Shown: positions 31,877 to 43,380, numbered from the stretch's first letter. The stretch: DNA of 64,000 bases from Chryseobacterium joostei (GCF_003815775.1 NZ_CP033926.1:1550001-1614000), one strand, 5' to 3'. Translations and numbers: made by a program. Notes: generated by a model from the sequence alone, not told the origin.

Positions 31877-32911
31877 TTAATCGGTGGCTTTGTTTGCTAA
31901 TTGCCCGCAAGCAGCATCAATATCTCCTCCTCGGCTTCTTCTTACCATTACTGTAATTCCTGCATTTTCAAGCTGTCGGATATAATTTTCTTCTGCCTGT
32001 TTGTTGCACTGGTCATACTTTCCATCCCCAATCGGGTTGTATTGAATAAGGTTTACCTTGGAAGGAACCTGTTTGCAGTATTTTATTAAAGCCTTAATAT
32101 CTTCATCCCCATCATTAATTCCTTTCCATACACAGTATTCAAAAGTAATCACTGAACCGGTTTTCTGATACCAGTACTGAAGTGATTCCATGATGTCTGT
32201 TAACGGAAATTTATCTGAGAAAGGCATGATTTCATTACGCTTTACTTCGATGGCTGAGTGAAGGGACAATGCCAGTTTCACACGCAATTCATCATCAGCA
32301 AGCATTTTAATCATTTTTGGAATTCCGGATGTAGAAACGGTAATTCTTCTTGGAGACATTCCCAAGCCCTCTGGTTGGGTAATTTTCCTAATCGCTTCCA
32401 CTACATTTTTGTAGTTCATCATTGGTTCTCCCATTCCCATGAATACGATATTGGAAAGCGGTCTGTCAAAATACATTCTGCTCTGGCTGTCAATAAGTGC
32501 CACCTGGTCTACAATTTCAGCAACCTCAAGGTTTCTCATCCTTTTCAGTCTTGCTGTAGCACAGAATTCGCAGTTTAATGAGCAGCCTACCTGTGAAGAT
32601 ACACAAGCAGTAGTTCTTGTTTCTGTTGGAATAAGAACTGATTCTACTAACAGTCCGTCGTGAAGCTTCACCCCATTTTTAATGGTTCCGTCAGAACTTT
32701 TTTGAAGAAGATCTACAGAAACGGGGTTAATGGTATACTCTTCAGCAATTCTTTCACGAAGAGATTTCGAAAGATTCGTCATTTCATCAATCGAATGGAG
32801 GTTTTTACTCCATAGCCAGTCATAGACCTGTTTCGCACGAAACGGCTTTTCTCCTAAAGATACAAAGTAATCTTTAAGCTGATCTAGAGATAATATACGG
32901 ATATCTTTCAT
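31877..32911 (-). CDS. rlmN: 23S rRNA (adenine-2503-C2)-methyltransferase
   Basis: 344 residues, normal length. A radical SAM enzyme: the 4Fe-4S-binding CxxxCxxC is CSLNCEFCATARLKRMRNLE (near residue 110), and the methyl-carrying cysteine is in GGDIDAACGQLANK near the C-terminus. LVESVLIPTETRTTACVSSQ and MGMGEPMMNYKNV are further signatures. It methylates A2503 of 23S rRNA and A37 of several tRNAs. Divided from queA (same strand, upstream) by a 106-base gap containing an inverted repeat. No unusual feature in the protein. Confidence 0.97.
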   Translation of the reverse strand: MKDIRILSLDQLKDYFVSLGEKPFRAKQVYDWLWSKNLHSIDEMTNLSKSLRERIAEEYTINPVSVDLLQKSSDGTIKNGVKLHDGLLVESVLIPTETRTTACVSSQVGCSLNCEFCATARLKRMRNLEVAEIVDQVALIDSQSRMYFDRPLSNIVFMGMGEPMMNYKNVVEAIRKITQPEGLGMSPRRITVSTSGIPKMIKMLADDELRVKLALSLHSAIEVKRNEIMPFSDKFPLTDIMESLQYWYQKTGSVITFEYCVWKGINDGDEDIKALIKYCKQVPSKVNLIQYNPIGDGKYDQCNKQAEENYIRQLENAGITVMVRRSRGGDIDAACGQLANKATD

Positions 32912-32929
32912 TTATTGTAAAAGTATAAT

Positions 32930-33004
32930 GTAAAATGTACAAAGTAATAAAACGACGTATTTATTATATTAATTAAAAAATACATTGTACTTTGTACATT
33001 CTAC
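32930..33004. repeat. Long inverted repeat between queA and rlmN
   Basis: GTAAAATGTACAAAGTA (32930-32946) is matched in inverted orientation by TACTTTGTACATTCTAC (32988-33004), 16 of 17 bases, with a 41-base AT-rich spacer. Neither arm is followed by a T run, so it is not an ordinary terminator. It looks like a dispersed intergenic repeat. Confidence 0.55.
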
Positions 33005-33017
33005 ATCAATACATAAT

Positions 33018-34067
33018 TTATAGAATTAACATTGCGTCACCGTAAGAATAGAATTTATACTTTTCTTTTACGGCCTCTTCATAAGCTTGCATAATAAAGT
33101 CTCTTCCTGCAAATGCAGCAATCATCATGATCAATGTAGACTTTGGTGTATGGAAGTTTGTGATCATTGTGTTAGCAACTCCGAAATCATGAGGTGGATA
33201 AATGAATTTATTTGTCCAACCATTGAAAGCAGAGATTTTTTTGTTGGAAGAAACAGAAGTTTCCAAAGCTCTCATTGTTGTAGTACCTACTGCGCAAACT
33301 CTTCTGTGAGATTCTACTGCATTGTTGATTATAGCAGCATTTTTTTCATCAATGATGATCTCTTCAGATTCCATTTTGTGCTTAGAAAGATCTTCTACCT
33401 CAATTGGGTTGAAAGTTCCTAATCCTACGTGAAGGGTAACCTCAGCAAAATCGATTCCTTTGATCTCTAATTTCTTCATTAAGTGTCTGGAGAAGTGAAG
33501 ACCTGCTGTAGGTGCAGCAACTGCTCCCTCCACTTTAGCGTAGATCGTCTGGTATCTTTCTGCATCTTCCGGTTCTACTGCTCTTTTAATATATTTTGGA
33601 AGTGGAGTTTCTCCCAGTTCTTTTAATTTCGTTCTGAATTCATCGTAAGAACCGTCGAATAAGAATCTTAATGTTCTTCCTCTTGAAGTTGTATTATCGA
33701 TAACCTCAGCTACCAAAGATTCATCTTCAGTGAAGAATAACTTGTTACCAATTCTGATTTTTCTTGCCGGATCTACCAAAACATCCCAAACTCTGGTTTC
33801 TTTATCAAGCTCTCTTAAAAGGAAAACCTCAATTTTAGCACCTGTTTTTTCTTTATTTCCATAAAGACGTGCAGGGAAAACCTTAGTATTGTTGAAGATA
33901 AACAAATCCTTCTCATCAAAATAATCTACGACATCCTTGAATAATTTGTGCTCGATAGTTTGTGTTTTTCTATCAAGAACCATTAATCTAGCTTCGTCTC
34001 TGTGCTCTGATGGGTGTTCTGCTAATAATTCCGCAGGAAGATCAAAATTAAAATCTGATGTTTTCAT
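33018..34067 (-). CDS. queA: S-adenosylmethionine:tRNA ribosyltransferase-isomerase
   Basis: 349 residues, the family length. Typical blocks are visible: [20 protein letters not shown] (about 8-27), [15 protein letters not shown] (about 57-71), [17 protein letters not shown] (about 175-191, with the conserved APTAGLHF), and [20 protein letters not shown] (about 211-230). It transfers and rearranges the ribosyl moiety of SAM onto preQ1 in tRNA to give epoxyqueuosine. Has its own promoter (34123-34154). In the window no other queuosine genes are present. Confidence 0.97.
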   Translation of the reverse strand: MKTSDFNFDLPAELLAEHPSEHRDEARLMVLDRKTQTIEHKLFKDVVDYFDEKDLFIFNNTKVFPARLYGNKEKTGAKIEVFLLRELDKETRVWDVLVDPARKIRIGNKLFFTEDESLVAEVIDNTTSRGRTLRFLFDGSYDEFRTKLKELGETPLPKYIKRAVEPEDAERYQTIYAKVEGAVAAPTAGLHFSRHLMKKLEIKGIDFAEVTLHVGLGTFNPIEVEDLSKHKMESEEIIIDEKNAAIINNAVESHRRVCAVGTTTMRALETSVSSNKKISAFNGWTNKFIYPPHDFGVANTMITNFHTPKSTLIMMIAAFAGRDFIMQAYEEAVKEKYKFYSYGDAMLIL

Positions 34068-34122
34068 TTTTTAAATTACGGTTTAAAAATTATTGTAATT
34101 ACATGGTGTAATTTTCGGAGTG

Positions 34123-34154
34123 CAAATATACGACATTGAATACCCCTTTGTCAA
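34123..34154 (-). promoter_or_regulatory. Promoter of queA
   Basis: Minus strand TTG (CAA at 34152-34154), 21 bases, TATATTTG (34123-34130). The leader to the ATG is about 50 bases and contains a perfect 7-bp inverted repeat (34097-34103 with 34107-34113). Confidence 0.6.
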
Positions 34155-34311
34155 GTATTATTTACAATCAAATGTAAAACACTGACTACGCGGGAGTTTT
34201 TTAGACAAAAAAAGATTATTTTAGTCCCAAATTAAAAATAAGTTGGTTGAATCTGTAAGCAAAATTTACTTTATGGATAATATCCACACCAACATACATA
34301 AAATTATAACT

Positions 34312-35004
34312 ATGAGCAAATATTCAATTGAAGCATTCATTAACGAAACAAAGGAAAATCCGCAACTAAGGGATTATTTCGAGCTGGAAACAAAACACCT
34401 TTTAGAAATCAACCTGAATAATCAGGCTGTATGGACAAAAAGAGGAAGCATGGTAAGCTATGTTGGAAATATTAATTTCGAAAGACAGGGCATGCTGTCA
34501 GGTGGTATCGGAAACCTTTTGAAAAAGGCTATCAGTGGAGAAGGAAGTAAGCTGATGAAAGCTGAAGGCACCGGAAAGCTGTATGTTGCAGATTCCGGGA
34601 AAAAAGTACGTATTCTTTACTTGAACAATGAGTCTGTCTGCGTGAATGGCAATGATGTTTTAGCTCATGAACAAAGTGTAAAAAGTGATATCACGATGCT
34701 TAAAAGCATTGCAGGAATGATGTCTGGTGGTCTTTTTCAGGTAAAACTTTCCGGAACAGGTCATATTGCCATTACCACTCACGGAGATCCCCTTACCTTG
34801 CTGGTAACGCCAGATACTCCCGTTTTCACAGATCCTAATGCCACTGTCGCATGGTCCGGAAACCTCAGCCCGGAACTTAAAACCAATGTTTCCTTTAAAA
34901 GCCTGATAGGAAGAGGAAGTGGTGAAGAGTTTCAAATGAAGTTTTCAGGACACGGATGGGTTCTGATTCAGCCTTATGAAGAAGTTTATCTTATGGAGAA
35001 ATAA
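34312..35004 (+). CDS. AIM24 / TIGR00266 family protein
   Basis: 230 residues from the ATG at 34312 (MSKYSIEAF); the frame is open 23 codons further upstream, but that part lacks similarity to the family's start. The beta-rich body has the AIM24 features: VWTKRGSMVSYVGNINFERQ (about 37-56), KAEGTGKLYVADSGKKVRIL (about 82-101), GGLFQVKLSGTGHIAITTHG (about 141-160) and the terminal FSGHGWVLIQPYEE. AIM24-type proteins form a jelly-roll-like scaffold of uncertain role (in mitochondria they affect inner-membrane architecture). Probably monocistronic; a modest hairpin with T8 lies 24 bases after the stop. Function in bacteria unknown. Confidence 0.88.
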   Translation: MSKYSIEAFINETKENPQLRDYFELETKHLLEINLNNQAVWTKRGSMVSYVGNINFERQGMLSGGIGNLLKKAISGEGSKLMKAEGTGKLYVADSGKKVRILYLNNESVCVNGNDVLAHEQSVKSDITMLKSIAGMMSGGLFQVKLSGTGHIAITTHGDPLTLLVTPDTPVFTDPNATVAWSGNLSPELKTNVSFKSLIGRGSGEEFQMKFSGHGWVLIQPYEEVYLMEK

Positions 35005-35027
35005 GCATAAGTAGTATAATATAAAAT

Positions 35028-35061
35028 GGCTGTCTTGGATTTTTCTGAGGCAGTTTTTTTT
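35028..35061 (+). terminator. Probable terminator of the AIM24 gene
   Basis: Imperfect stem centred on CTGTCTT (35030-35036) with GAGGCAG (35047-35053), two G-U pairs, followed by eight T (35054-35061). Confidence 0.5.
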
Positions 35062-35213
35062 CTAAGAAATTAGAGAATATAAGACCTGGAAATTATCCCA
35101 TCTAAAACAAAATGACTCTTCAACACGCTCTCCCACTCTAAATCTCCCCAACTCAACAGCTCCCATTCCATCGTTGTTTGCAAAAGTTTTAATATATTTA
35201 GAAAAAAAAATAG

Positions 35214-37499
<2,286 letters not shown>

Positions 37500-37509
<10 letters not shown>

Positions 37510-38531
37510 AAGATATTATCATTCAATTTATTGGCACCGAAAATTGCATAATCTCTCCCATCAACAACGGATTGATTAATACAACTTATCTTGTAGAAAA
37601 TAAGGAAAACGAAGAAAAGTTTATTCTGCAAAAGATCAATCATCATGTTTTCAAACAGCCTGAAATTATCATCAACAATCACTTAGCGGTCAACCACCTT
37701 CTTCAAAATAGTAATTATCCGTTACTCTTCATCAAACCCATTTCATCTTCCATCGGAAACTTCATTGTAAAAGATGAGAATATGGAATCATGGAGAATGA
37801 CCGGTTTTATAGAGGATACCAAAACTTTCTTTAAAATACCGGATTCCGCCACAGCCTATGCATCAGCAAAGGCAATAGGGCGCTTTCTCAACGCGATTAA
37901 TCCCAATACTCTACCAGATATCCAAACACCAATTCCTGATTTTATCAATTTTGAAAAAAGAATTTTAGATTATAAAGATTCTTTGCATGGAGCTGACCGT
38001 ACTTTACTCAATAATGCTTCTGCTGAAATTGAAGCTACCAACCAGCTACTATCATTGCCACAACAATGGATTGATATGGAAAAAAGTCATTTGCTTCCCA
38101 AAAGGATTATTCATGGAGATCCTAATATCAGAAATATTCTTTTCAAAGAATCAAGACCTCTGGCTATTATCGATCTGGATACCGTAATGATTTCCACACT
38201 GTTATATGACTTTGGTGATATTACCAGATCTTATACCAATACAACCAATGAAGATGATGGAACTGCCAAGGAGAATTTCAACACTGAAATATATCAGGCT
38301 GTAAAAGAGGGCTTTTTATTTGACTTAAAAGAAAAACTGGTTTCTGAAGAAATTGAAAATCTTGATTATGCAGCACAGGTTGTAATCTACATTCAGGCGG
38401 TACGTTTTCTGACAGATTATCTGAATGGAAGTACCTATTATTCTACCAACTATGCTGAACATAACCTGGATAGAACAAGAAATCAGCTGGAGCTATTGAA
38501 AGGATTGAAAAAGTATTTGGAAATTGATTAA
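37500..38531 (+). CDS. Phosphotransferase/APH-fold kinase, probable N-acetylhexosamine 1-kinase
   Basis: 343 residues with the aminoglycoside-phosphotransferase fold. The N-lobe contains NGLINTTYLVENKENEEKFI (about 23-42) followed by LQKIN with the ATP-binding lysine. The catalytic loop RIIHGDPNIRNILF (about 201-214, Asp in HGDP) is followed by LAIIDLDTV (about 221-229), the DxD metal motif. Homology in layout is to NahK-type anomeric sugar kinases. Third gene of the overlapping trio, overlap 10 bases, so translationally coupled to the nucleotidyltransferase. A GalNAc or GlcNAc kinase would link the exported glycosidase to nucleotide-sugar formation; this is inference. Confidence 0.85.
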
Positions 38532-38660
38532 ACCACAAAAGGCACAAAAGTTTTTTAACACTTTAGTTATTTCAAGTTACAGAATTTACGCATCATAAGT
38601 ACACATAAGTTTTTGAAAATCTCTGATTTTCTTCTAAAGTGAACTTACTTATATTGTATC
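38532..38660. repeat. Intergenic dispersed-repeat-like sequence
   Basis: Begins AACCACAAAAGGCACAAAAG and ends in a palindromic part (GAAAATC 38615-38621 with GATTTTC 38625-38631, plus outer TAAGTT/AACTTA). This type of sequence recurs between genes in many flavobacteria (known from general familiarity, not checked here). It carries no ORF. Confidence 0.45.
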
Positions 38661-38674
38661 ATTTTGGAAAAAAA

Positions 38675-39166
38675 TTATTTCAGAAATTCAAGAATTTTCT
38701 TCCATTCTTCAAACTTTCTCTCAAAGGAGATGGTGTGGAGTGGACTTGTAGATGGCAACAGAAAAATAGGCAGTCTATAGTTTTTTCCTAAAAGTTTTTG
38801 TAAGTTTTTATAAGATTTTCCTCCGTTACTGAAAACTGCTTTAATGTTAGTATATTCATCCAGCAGTTCAGCAATTTGATTGGCTTCTTCATTTTTAATT
38901 TCAGAATCCAGGCTTCCTTTTCTTTCACAGGAATCAATGACGTCCCAAAGGGCAATATGATGTTTCTTTAATACTTCCAGTCTTTTGCTATAATCTTCGG
39001 TAAATTCCTCATTCAGTAATTCCAAGATGATTTTCCAGAATTTATTTTGCGGATGGGCATAATATTGTTGCTTTTCCAATGATTTTACTCCCGGAATGGA
39101 GCCTAGAATTAAAATTTCAGACTGATCATCAATATGCGGTGGAAATGAGGAAATACGGTTTTGCAT
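38675..39166 (-). CDS. DNA-deoxyinosine glycosylase (UDG-superfamily)
   Basis: 163 residues from the ATG at 39166 (MQNRISSFPPH). It carries the superfamily motif ILILGSIPGVKSLEKQQYYA (about 18-37, motif 1), followed by HPQNKFWKIILELL and HIALWDVIDSCERKGSLDSE (about 70-89). The final motif LPSTSPLHTISFERKFEEW (about 136-154) matches family members that remove hypoxanthine (deoxyinosine) or related lesions. Acts on DNA in the cytoplasm, in base excision repair. Stands alone; no terminator recognised directly after its stop. Substrate preference is inferred from the motif set. Confidence 0.88.
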   Translation of the reverse strand: MQNRISSFPPHIDDQSEILILGSIPGVKSLEKQQYYAHPQNKFWKIILELLNEEFTEDYSKRLEVLKKHHIALWDVIDSCERKGSLDSEIKNEEANQIAELLDEYTNIKAVFSNGGKSYKNLQKLLGKNYRLPIFLLPSTSPLHTISFERKFEEWKKILEFLK

Positions 39167-39212
39167 ATTCAAATATATACATTTTGGCTAAAGCCTTTGG
39201 AACTTTTGTAAT

Positions 39213-39236
39213 AAAAAAGCGGGCTAAAGCCCGCTT
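39213..39236 (-). terminator. Terminator of the S9 peptidase gene
   Basis: Stem GCGGGC (39219-39224) with GCCCGC (39229-39234), tight loop TAAA, extended by A-T pairs, followed in the minus direction by a T run. Confidence 0.8.
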
Positions 39237-39273
39237 CTATTAATGTTCAGAATTAAAATTTGTTCTTTAATTC

Positions 39274-41268
39274 CTATAAAGTTTCTTTCAACCAGTCGAA
39301 GAATTCTCTCTGCCATACCAATCCGTTTTGTGGATGAAGTACCCAGTGATTTTCATTCGGGAAATAAACCAACTTAGATTTTAATCCTCTTAGTTTCGCT
39401 GCCTGGAAAGCTTCTTGCCCTTGCTCGTAAGGTACACGGAAATCAATTCCTCCCTGAACAATCATGATTGGCTTATTCCATTTTTCTACGAAGTTGCTTG
39501 GGTTAAATTCTGTATAAGCTTTTGGCTGTGGTTTTTCCCATGGTGAACCAATGTCCCAGTTCGCAAACCAAAGTTCTTCAGTTGTTAGATACCAAGATTT
39601 CATATCAAATAATCCATCATGTGCAATGAATGTTTTGAATCTATTTTCATGAATTCCGGCCAGCATAAATACGCTATATCCTCCGTAACTTGCTCCAACA
39701 GCTGCCACTCTCTCTCCGTCTACATACGGTAATGTTTTTGCATAATCTGTTGCCGCAAGGTAGTCTCTCATAGGTTGTCCACCCCAATCTTTTGAAATCT
39801 CTTCATTCCATTTTGTACCCCATCCCGGCATACCTCTTCTGTTTGGTGCCACTACAATGTAATCGTTTGCTGTCATTAAAGCAAAGTTCCATCTTACGCT
39901 GAAATATTGTGTTAATGCAGACTGTGGTCCTCCCTGGCAGTATACCAATGTTGGATATTTTTTATTCGGATCAAAGTTTGGCGGATAATGGAACCATACT
40001 CCCATTTCTTTACCATCCGAAGTTTTTACCATTTTAAGTTCAGATTTTCCTTGAGCCAGCTTAGCATAAGCATCTTTATTGGCTTCGGTAACCTGCTTCA
40101 TTTCTCCATTTTTAAGGTTTACAGAGAAAAGTTCCGTAGCATGGTTTACATCTGTTCTTCCTACTAAAAGTGAAGTTTTATTATCTGTAAAAATCTCGTT
40201 AACGTCAAAATCACCTTTAGTAATCTGCTGTACCTTTCCAGATTTAGAATCTAATGAGAAAAGCTGTTTTGTTCCTCTGTACGCTGCTGTAAAATAGATC
40301 GTTTTAGAATCTGCACCCCAAAGTACATCTCCTGAAACACTGTCATCCCAAGCTGCAGTAAGATTAGTTGTCTTTCCAGACTTCCAATCCATGATTTTTA
40401 CATCATTTTTGTCAGCTTCATAACCATCTCTGGCCATACTTTGCCAAACCAATGATTTGCCATCCGGACTGAATTTAGGATTAACATCGTAACCTTTGTT
40501 AGCTTCCGTTAGATTTTTAGTGGTACCCGTTGCCATATCATAGGCAAAAATATCAGTATTGGTACTTGTAGCATACTCCTTACCGCTTTTAGGTTTTGTA
40601 ACATATAAAAGCTGTGCAGAATCCGGACTCCAGATGAAATCCTCGGCACCTCCGAAAGGTCTTTGCGGAGAATCCCATGTTTTACCCTCTAACAGATCTT
40701 TAGCAACCTCTACTTTATCAGAAGTGTTCACTACAAATACGTGGTTGTATTTCCCTTCATTAAAGTAATCCCAGTGTCTGTGGTTCAGATCTGTATATAC
40801 CTGAGCTGTAGTTTTAGGAGTATCACTGTATTTGTCCTTACCCATTAGCTTCTCCACCAAAACCTGCTTACTGAAAGCAATTTTCTTTCCGTCAGGAGAA
40901 ATAACCACATTGTCAGCTTCACCAATGGTGTAGAACTCAGCCCATGTTTTTCCGGCATCTTTTGAAAGATAGATTTTATCTCCCTCTTGTGCATAGATTC
41001 CGTTTTTATCCCATTGAATCAGGTTTTTTTTACCAAAATCAATTTTGGAAGACTGATTATTAAGAACATTCAGAAAGTAGTTCTCGTTTTTTGTTTTTTC
41101 TGTTTTCAGATCTACCTGTCCTACTTTATAGATAAGAGAAGCCTGATCCGGAGAAACTGCCTGCACTCCCACTTTTTTCAAAGTCCAAAGAATTTCAGGC
41201 GTCATTACTTGTTGTGCATTCATTAAAAGCGGAGCTGCCAGAGCCAGCAGACTGTACTTAAGTTTCAT
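39274..41268 (-). CDS. Secreted S9 family peptidase (prolyl oligopeptidase/DPP type)
   Basis: 664 residues from the ATG at 41268, which gives a clean signal peptide (MKLKYSLLALAAPLLMNA); the frame is open 17 codons further. The N-terminal part (to about 400) is a WD40/TolB-like propeller, with repeats such as FSPDGKSLVWQSMARDGYEA. The C-terminal alpha/beta-hydrolase has the nucleophile in GASYGGYSVFML (about 514-525), the acid in QGGIDFRVPYEQGQ (about 611) and the histidine in ENHWVLHPQN (about 645). Such enzymes clip N-terminal dipeptides or prolyl peptides in the periplasm. Monocistronic, own terminator at 39213. Substrate specificity is not visible. Confidence 0.93.
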   Translation of the reverse strand: MKLKYSLLALAAPLLMNAQQVMTPEILWTLKKVGVQAVSPDQASLIYKVGQVDLKTEKTKNENYFLNVLNNQSSKIDFGKKNLIQWDKNGIYAQEGDKIYLSKDAGKTWAEFYTIGEADNVVISPDGKKIAFSKQVLVEKLMGKDKYSDTPKTTAQVYTDLNHRHWDYFNEGKYNHVFVVNTSDKVEVAKDLLEGKTWDSPQRPFGGAEDFIWSPDSAQLLYVTKPKSGKEYATSTNTDIFAYDMATGTTKNLTEANKGYDVNPKFSPDGKSLVWQSMARDGYEADKNDVKIMDWKSGKTTNLTAAWDDSVSGDVLWGADSKTIYFTAAYRGTKQLFSLDSKSGKVQQITKGDFDVNEIFTDNKTSLLVGRTDVNHATELFSVNLKNGEMKQVTEANKDAYAKLAQGKSELKMVKTSDGKEMGVWFHYPPNFDPNKKYPTLVYCQGGPQSALTQYFSVRWNFALMTANDYIVVAPNRRGMPGWGTKWNEEISKDWGGQPMRDYLAATDYAKTLPYVDGERVAAVGASYGGYSVFMLAGIHENRFKTFIAHDGLFDMKSWYLTTEELWFANWDIGSPWEKPQPKAYTEFNPSNFVEKWNKPIMIVQGGIDFRVPYEQGQEAFQAAKLRGLKSKLVYFPNENHWVLHPQNGLVWQREFFDWLKETL

Positions 41269-41625
41269 ATGTTGATATTCATTTTTTAGCGGAATTATGA
41301 ATTCTACAGATTTCAGCAATTCCTTTTATTAAATTCAAAGATTGCCAAAGTTAATATTTAAAATAAAAATTACCGAAAGAATTAACACTAAAGTTGATAT
41401 TATATGGTAAAATAGTAAAGAAGACAAATAAAGTAGGAAAAGTTGATATGAGAAATTGAAAATAGCACATAAAGAAAACTTGTAAATTTATCTTTACTGG
41501 AACTAACCGCTTCTCATCTCACAAATTCCAATATATTTTATACTCCCCTCAAACTTTCTTGTTTTTCAACAAAAAAGCCCGTCAGTACAATACCAACGGG
41601 CTTTTTATTTTTATTTTCAAATCAA
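41269..41625. other. Intergenic region between the S9 peptidase and small membrane protein genes
   Basis: About 355 AT-rich bases. It holds the upstream region of the S9 peptidase (minus) and the terminator of the next gene (41572-41606). No other ORF, tRNA-like fold or repeat was seen. Confidence 0.6.
41572..41606. terminator. Terminator of the phage-holin-family-like gene
   Basis: Eleven-base perfect stem AAAAAGCCCGT (41572-41582) with ACGGGCTTTTT (41596-41606), 13-base loop, A and T runs on both sides. Confidence 0.8.
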
Positions 41626-41970
41626 TTACTCTCCATCAGAGAACATGGAGTTCGCCAGAGAGGTAACAATTGACAATAGAATACTAAAGATAAATGCCCA
41701 CCAGAAACCATCTACCACCATACTGTCTATAAAGTAATCGGCAATCAGAATAATCCCGGCGTTAATTACCAAAGCAAAGAATCCTAATGTAAGAATGGTA
41801 AGCGGAAGTCCGAAAAGGCTTAGAATAGGTTTTACAAATATGTTTAAAACCCCAAGTACAATAGCAAATATAATTGCCGTTGAAAACCCTTCAAAATGTA
41901 CTCCCGGTAAAATTTTAGTTAAAAGATAGGCAACTATTGCAGTTACAAACAATCGGATAATTAAATTCAT
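41626..41970 (-). CDS. Phage-holin-family / YvlD-like small membrane protein
   Basis: 114 residues, four hydrophobic helices: IIRLFVTAIVAYLLTKIL (about 3-20), STAIIFAIVLGVLNIFVKP (about 30-48), LTILTLGFFALVINAGIILI (about 57-76) and GFWWAFIFSILLSIVTSLAN (about 88-107). The layout and the FGLPLTILTLGFFALVINA segment match the YvlD/DUF360-type proteins that databases name phage holin family. The name does not imply phage origin: flanking genes are ordinary. Inner membrane, function unknown. Confidence 0.85.
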   Translation of the reverse strand: MNLIIRLFVTAIVAYLLTKILPGVHFEGFSTAIIFAIVLGVLNIFVKPILSLFGLPLTILTLGFFALVINAGIILIADYFIDSMVVDGFWWAFIFSILLSIVTSLANSMFSDGE

Positions 41971-42084
41971 TTCTTATTTTTTTTAATAGTTATGGGGTGT
42001 ATGGAGCAAAAGCCATTCCATTTCGGATAAAAAGATTTCATTAAAACTCTTTATTTTAAGGAATATTTTACTTAACCTACATTG

Positions 42085-42507
42085 TTATCTTATTTTCATC
42101 ATGGTCACCAGCGACGTTGCCACATGGCTCTCCGATTCTGAACTTTCATTCCGAACATAGATCTCAGTTCTTATCACACTGATTTTCGTTCCACCTTTGA
42201 TGACGTAGGACTTAGAAACCAGGGCGTCCCCCATTGCCGGACGAAGATAGTTTACCTTTAACTCAACAGTTACCACGTAGCAATCTTCTGCATAATGGCT
42301 CACAGCCGCATATCCCGAGGAAACATCTACCAAAGAGGCAATCATTGCTCCATTAAACATTCCTGCTTTTCTGGTCATCATTTCCATTTTGGGGATTTTG
42401 ATGGATACGAAATCAGTTTCCACTTCCAATAGTTCTGCCTTGTAAAATTTCAGAATTTCTGAACGGTTGAAACTGTCTGTAACGAGTTTTCTTTTCTCTG
42501 GGGTCAT
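42085..42507 (-). CDS. PaaI family thioesterase (hotdog fold)
   Basis: 140 residues. After an N-terminal helix, the central segment FNGAMIASLVDVSSGYAAVS (about 51-70) is the hotdog helix with the conserved Asp (DVSSGYAA), followed by strands CYVVTVELKVNYLRPAMGDA (about 76-95) and KISVIRTEIYVRNESSESES (about 107-126). Such proteins hydrolyse acyl- or aryl-CoA thioesters in the cytoplasm. Single gene, divergent from the SIWN-repeat protein gene (136 bases). Substrate unknown. Confidence 0.9.
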   Translation of the reverse strand: MTPEKRKLVTDSFNRSEILKFYKAELLEVETDFVSIKIPKMEMMTRKAGMFNGAMIASLVDVSSGYAAVSHYAEDCYVVTVELKVNYLRPAMGDALVSKSYVIKGGTKISVIRTEIYVRNESSESESHVATSLVTMMKIR

Positions 42508-42643
42508 TGCTTTTTTAATTTAAGTGTAAATTTAAAGATTGATTTAAAAACTAAAGAATTTAAAGACTCAAAAATGAATAATCAATAAATTTTTACTGCA
42601 AAAATTTCAAAAAAGATTAGCTTTGTGATAAAGAGATTATTTC

Positions 42644-43066
42644 ATGGATTTCAAAAAGACATTTCTTTTCTTTAGTTTTCTGGCATATTGTACATTTCAG
42701 GCACAAACCCTGAACTTATACGGAGGGGCAGATCAGGATCAATATTTGGGATGTTTAAACTGTGATACTTTTGATAAAAACTCCATCTGGAACAAGTATA
42801 GTGATTATGGAAATGTATACAGCTCAAAATCGATCTGGAATACCTACGGAAATTATGGGAGTTCATACAGTACCTACTCTCCCTGGAGCAGCTATGCCTC
42901 ATATCCTCCGGTTATTGTAGACCAAGACGGAAATTTTTTCGGATTTCTTACCCTGAATACTTATAAATCTGAAAGATCAGAACTGGAACTAGCGCACATT
43001 TTATGCAAATACCATGAGGATATCAAAACAGATATCAATGGGTGGTATGAAAAGTTGTTTAGATAA
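42644..43066 (+). CDS. Secreted protein with SIWN/YG repeats and a CLxC motif, unknown function
   Basis: 140 residues, signal peptide to about residue 20 (FLFFSFLAYCTFQA). The mature N-terminus LYGGADQDQYLGCLNCDTFD (about 24-43) holds a CLNC pair. Three imperfect repeats follow: SIWNKYSDYGNVYSSK (about 47-62), SIWNTYGNYGSSYSTY (about 63-78) and SPWSSYASYP (about 79-88), each about 16 residues, then PVIVDQDGNFFGFLTLNTY (about 90-108). This pattern (LGCLxC, repeated SIWNxYGxYGSxYS, VDxxGxFxG) is one I associate with a widespread but uncharacterised group of small proteins in many bacteria. Metal or redox role of the two cysteines is possible but unproven. Single gene. Confidence 0.8.
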   Translation: MDFKKTFLFFSFLAYCTFQAQTLNLYGGADQDQYLGCLNCDTFDKNSIWNKYSDYGNVYSSKSIWNTYGNYGSSYSTYSPWSSYASYPPVIVDQDGNFFGFLTLNTYKSERSELELAHILCKYHEDIKTDINGWYEKLFR

Positions 43067-43380
43067 TTGCACTTTTATTCATTGAAGAATCATAAATTTT
43101 CAAATTAATGTGTAAAATTGATAGCATAAATGCCCTAATTTTTAAATAGAAAAAATATAATTAACCTGTTTGTAATCTATTCTAAAAAATTCCTTTTTAC
43201 CTTATTTTTCACTTTAACAAACTGTAAATGATAATTTTAATATAATTTAATATCATCAAAAGAATGAATGCCAATGCCAGTCTGCGTTATTCATGAAATC
43301 CATCACCTAAGATTTAACACTCTATTAAGAAATAAATATCCATCTTTGCAGCCTTAAAATCAAACACGCTAGTTTATTTC
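43067..43380. other. Intergenic region before the TonB-dependent receptor
   Basis: About 310 AT-rich bases holding the receptor's promoter and untranslated leader. The nearest -7-like box (CATCTTTG at 43341-43348) differs from TAnnTTTG at the first base and lacks a proper -33 partner. No other feature recognised. Confidence 0.5.

Noticed and set aside
32258..32578. 106-codon open frame opposite rlmN
   Set aside because: Antisense of a conserved enzyme gene with no independent coding evidence.
41626..41970. Phage holin family protein as sign of a prophage
   Set aside because: No other phage gene, integrase or att-like repeat is near; the family name covers ordinary small membrane proteins.
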